Part shown: positions 5,269 through 6,927 of the stretch, one piece after another | How the letters are laid out: the number at the start of each line of letters is the position of its first letter | How positions within the stretch are numbered: position 1 is the stretch's first letter | NCBI GenBank assembly: GCA_003661745.1 | Contig: QMWS01000036.1 | Coordinates: 1-6,927, forward strand | From: Thermoprotei archaeon | GTDB lineage: Archaea; Thermoproteota; Thermoprotei_A; Sulfolobales; NBVN01 | Reading direction: 5' to 3' | Length of the DNA: 6,927 nucleotides | The notes under the pieces: model-generated | What the model saw: only the letters and a program-made list of their open reading frames with translations | What the model was told of the DNA's origin: nothing | Database searches by the model: none | Program-made: the position numbers and the translations under genes

Positions 5269-5326
5269 ACGAGTGATGACACGACGGTCTCCTGAATATG
5301 TGATGAATCTTCTCTTCACTGAATCT
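5269..5326 (+). ncRNA. Box C/D sRNA, predicted to guide methylation of 23S rRNA at C2590
   Basis: The architecture is textbook archaeal: C box GTGATGA (5273-5279), 12-base guide CACGACGGTCTC (5280-5291), D' box CTGA (5292-5295), spacer ATAT, C' box GTGATGA (5300-5306), 12-base guide ATCTTCTCTTCA (5307-5318) and D box CTGA (5319-5322). All four boxes match consensus. The D' guide is complementary over 11 bases to the archaeal 23S sequence AGACCGUCGUG, recalled from memory (E. coli 2587-2597), with only the base next to D' unpaired. By the D-plus-five rule it would direct 2'-O-methylation of C2590, which I think corresponds to yeast Cm2959. The second guide would modify the first G after UGAA in UGAAGAGAAGAU; I cannot place that target. 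It is upstream of the protease gene with its own TATA-like element. Confidence 0.92.
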
Positions 5327-5341
5327 GCTGTCATTACAAAA

Positions 5342-5381
5342 TTATTTTAAGTAATTACGTAATGATAGTTAATGTTGGGGG
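5342..5381 (+). promoter_or_regulatory. Protease promoter with a 10-base palindrome
   Basis: TTATTTTAA (5342-5350) is a TATA box with a predicted start near 5373. GGGGG (5377-5381), six bases before the GTG start, may act as a poor Shine-Dalgarno. Between TATA and start lies the perfect palindrome ATTACGTAAT (5354-5363), a possible binding site for a regulator. Transcription reading through from the C/D sRNA at 5269-5326 could also contribute. Confidence 0.38.
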
Positions 5382-5387
5382 ACGATA

Positions 5388-6269
5388 GTGTTGGATATTA
5401 TAAGCGTTATCTTAGGATATTTGTTCTGGATTATCCTGCTTATTGGTGTTATGTCGCCATATCTTTCAAAGAGGTCTATTGAGAATGCTAGGATGCGACT
5501 AATTTCGATGATCGAGAGAAAGTATGGGCATAGGGTAATAACGCTGATCCACAGACAGGAAAGAGTGGGCTTGTTCGGCATCCCTATACACAGGTATATT
5601 GACATAGAGGATTCTGAAGCTGTAATAAGGGCTATTAGGACAACGCCGCCCGACAAACCGATAATGCTTGTAATTCATACACCTGGCGGACTAGTGTTAG
5701 CTGCATCTCAAATTGCTAGAGCGCTAAAGGCGCACCCTGCTAAGAAAGTCGTGGTTGTTCCGCATTATGCGATGTCTGGAGGTACGCTGATAGCTCTAGC
5801 TGCTGATGAGATCATAATGGATCCTAATGCAACCTTAGGTCCGTTAGATCCGCAGTTAATGGGCCCAAATGGCATATACTTGCCAGCACCCTCAGTGCTA
5901 AAGGCTGTCGAGGTTAAGGGGAAGACTAACGTAAGTGACACCACATTAATGCTTGCTGACGTCGCTGAGAAGGCTATAAAGCAGGTCAAGAACCTAGTGA
6001 AAGAACTGATAGAGGATAAGGTCGGTGCCGAGAAAGCTGAAGAAACAGCTGATAGGCTTGTTAGCGGCTACTATACCCACGACTACCCAATTACTGTCAA
6101 GGAACTAAAAGAGATGGGACTAAAAGTAAGCACTAACGTACCTCCAGAAATATACGAGCTAATGGAATTATACCCGCAGGCTAAAGTGGCTAGACCAGGC
6201 GTTGAGTACCTACCGTATCCGTACATACCACCAACAGGGAAGGGCGGGAGGCAAGAAGGACAGCACTAA
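5388..6269 (+). CDS. SDH/Clp-fold membrane-anchored serine protease
   Basis: This belongs to the archaeal and bacterial family called SDH proteinase (Ser-Asp-His, Clp/crotonase fold, related to SppA). It is thought to act on proteins or peptides at the membrane. Of 293 residues, 4-22 form one hydrophobic helix, likely an N-terminal anchor. The Clp-fold core follows, with a strand and oxyanion-type turn VIHTPGG (95-101). The nucleophile is S130 in AMSGGTLIALAADEI (128-142), and MDPNATLGPLDPQLMG (144-159) carries the likely acidic residue. A helical region (190-225) ends in SGYYTHDYPI, whose histidine may complete the triad. The tail is Pro/Tyr-rich, then basic. The start is GTG 5388, though TTG 5391 is equally possible. 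Substrates are unknown. It is monocistronic and convergent with the isomerase gene. Confidence 0.85.
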   Translation: MLDIISVILGYLFWIILLIGVMSPYLSKRSIENARMRLISMIERKYGHRVITLIHRQERVGLFGIPIHRYIDIEDSEAVIRAIRTTPPDKPIMLVIHTPGGLVLAASQIARALKAHPAKKVVVVPHYAMSGGTLIALAADEIIMDPNATLGPLDPQLMGPNGIYLPAPSVLKAVEVKGKTNVSDTTLMLADVAEKAIKQVKNLVKELIEDKVGAEKAEETADRLVSGYYTHDYPITVKELKEMGLKVSTNVPPEIYELMELYPQAKVARPGVEYLPYPYIPPTGKGGRQEGQH

Positions 6270-6357
6270 GTCACGAAAATTTCGAGAATTTAAAGATTTC
6301 ACTAACTTTATAAATAAAACATAAGCTGTTCGCGTAACGTGATGGCGCTATGATTAC
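6270..6357. other. Convergent intergenic gap with an orphan TATA-like element
   Basis: The gap lies between the 3' ends of the protease and isomerase genes. It holds the near-palindrome CGAAAATTTCG (6274-6284) and a very good TATA sequence, TTTATAAA (6307-6314), with no gene in position to use it. On the plus strand, transcription starting near 6336 would run antisense to the isomerase gene and could encode only a 17-residue peptide from ATG 6350. It may be a chance AT-rich terminator region. Confidence 0.3.
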
Positions 6358-6927
6358 CTACTTTAGCTTAATCATTTTTCTTAAGTTCTCGCTTAGTGGC
6401 TGAGTAGCTATTCCTTTCTCTGTTATTATACCTGTAACCAGCTCTGGTGGCGTAATATCAAACGCTGGATTAAGTACAGGCACATCCTTTACTGTGATTA
6501 AGAGCTTACCTAGCACATACCTAACTTCATCAGGATTTCTCTCCTCAATAACTACGTCGCTTAGTTTAGACTCTGCATCTACCGTTGACGTAGGTGCTGC
6601 AACATAAAATGGTATGCCATGATACTTAGCTAGTACAGCTATCGTATATGTACCTATCTTGTTAATCACGTGACCCGATAGGAGTATCCTATCTGCACCA
6701 ACAACTATTTTGTTAATTAACCCCTTACTCATGGCATAGCCAACCATGTTATCAGTTATTAGCGTTACTGGAATGCCCTCCTTCTTCAACTCCCACACCG
6801 TCAATCTCGCGCCCTGCAACACCGGCCTGGTTTCTGTAGCTATTACTTTAATTCGCTTACCTGAATACCAGGCCGCTCTTATAACACCCAGCGCTGTTCC
6901 GTACCCAGCTGTAGCTAATGCACCAGC
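6358..6927 (-). CDS. mtnA: Methylthioribose-1-phosphate isomerase / aIF2B-family protein (5' end outside window)
   Basis: The reading frame stays open to the window edge, so the last 189 residues are seen and the N-terminal part is missing. The visible sequence opens with AGALATAGYGTALGVIRAAW, then ATETRPVLQGARLTVWELK, TLITDNMVGYAMSKG, VVGADRI and NPAFDITPPELVTGIITEKG. These are conserved blocks of MtnA, which converts S-methyl-5-thioribose-1-phosphate to the ribulose form in methionine salvage. The aspartate in GADRI matches the catalytic Asp. The catalytic Cys should lie just beyond the window, directly before the AGALAT block. The related ribose-1,5-bisphosphate isomerases and eIF2B subunits share this fold, but the ETRPVLQGARLT and NPAFDITPPEL blocks favour MtnA. 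An internal TTG at 6822 is not the start, because family blocks continue upstream of it. Confidence 0.87.
   Translation of the reverse strand, partial: AGALATAGYGTALGVIRAAWYSGKRIKVIATETRPVLQGARLTVWELKKEGIPVTLITDNMVGYAMSKGLINKIVVGADRILLSGHVINKIGTYTIAVLAKYHGIPFYVAAPTSTVDAESKLSDVVIEERNPDEVRYVLGKLLITVKDVPVLNPAFDITPPELVTGIITEKGIATQPLSENLRKMIKLK

Noticed and set aside
6350..6403. 17-residue plus-strand peptide frame downstream of the orphan TATA box.
   Set aside because: It is too short, lacks a ribosome binding site and mostly overlaps the isomerase gene in antisense.
6820..6822. TTG at 6822 as the start of the isomerase.
   Set aside because: Conserved MtnA blocks continue in the same frame upstream to the window edge, so this is an internal leucine codon.
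1..6927. CRISPR array, insertion sequence or integrated element.
   Set aside because: I see no regularly spaced repeats, no transposase or integrase gene, and no terminal inverted repeats; gene content is core and uniform in composition.

Overview
This window looks like a stretch of chromosome from a hyperthermophilic crenarchaeon (Thermoproteota). The evidence is a eukaryote-type ribosomal protein S25e, a crenarchaeal ATP-dependent DNA ligase, a family 4 [4Fe-4S] uracil-DNA glycosylase, an archaeal TrmI, TATA-box promoters, AGA/AGG and ATA codon preference, and archaeal box C/D guide RNAs. I cannot name a species. Most genes here are core information-processing genes, and I see no insertion sequence, integrase, CRISPR array or prophage gene.

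Layout. Positions 1-26 look like the 3' end of a tRNA (+). Convergent to it is trmI (-, 49-855), then a small ribbon-helix-helix regulator (-, 1001-1210). Divergent from that is rps25e (+, 1353-1667). A short conserved protein of unknown function (-, 1727-1951) is divergent from a family 4 uracil-DNA glycosylase (+, 2022-2687). The glycosylase overlaps by one base a coiled-coil protein I do not recognise (+, 2687-3145). DNA ligase (+, 3299-5092) follows. After a 295-base gap comes a membrane-anchored SDH/Clp-fold serine protease (+, 5388-6269). The window ends inside an MtnA/aIF2B-family isomerase (-, 6358 to beyond 6927).

The most interesting part is the gap between ligase and protease. It holds two divergently oriented box C/D sRNA genes, one on each strand (about 5164-5219 minus, 5269-5326 plus), separated by about 50 bases with one TATA-like element in the middle. 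Each has an intact C box and D box and recognisable C' and D' elements. From memory of archaeal 23S rRNA, one guide of each is complementary over 11 nt to neighbouring stretches of domain V at the peptidyl-transferase centre (helix 93, E. coli about 2587-2606). The predicted 2'-O-methylation sites are C2590 and G2599. The two guide sites abut and overlap by two bases, so the pair tiles a single rRNA helix. A weaker third candidate lies on the minus strand at about 3144-3203.

Themes. Translation and RNA modification (tRNA, TrmI, S25e, guide RNAs) alternate with base-excision repair (uracil glycosylase, ligase). The unknown protein translationally coupled to the glycosylase, and placed just before ligase, is a candidate accessory factor for repair. 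Six of the eight genes with a visible start appear to begin with TTG or GTG, usually behind a purine-rich Shine-Dalgarno element.
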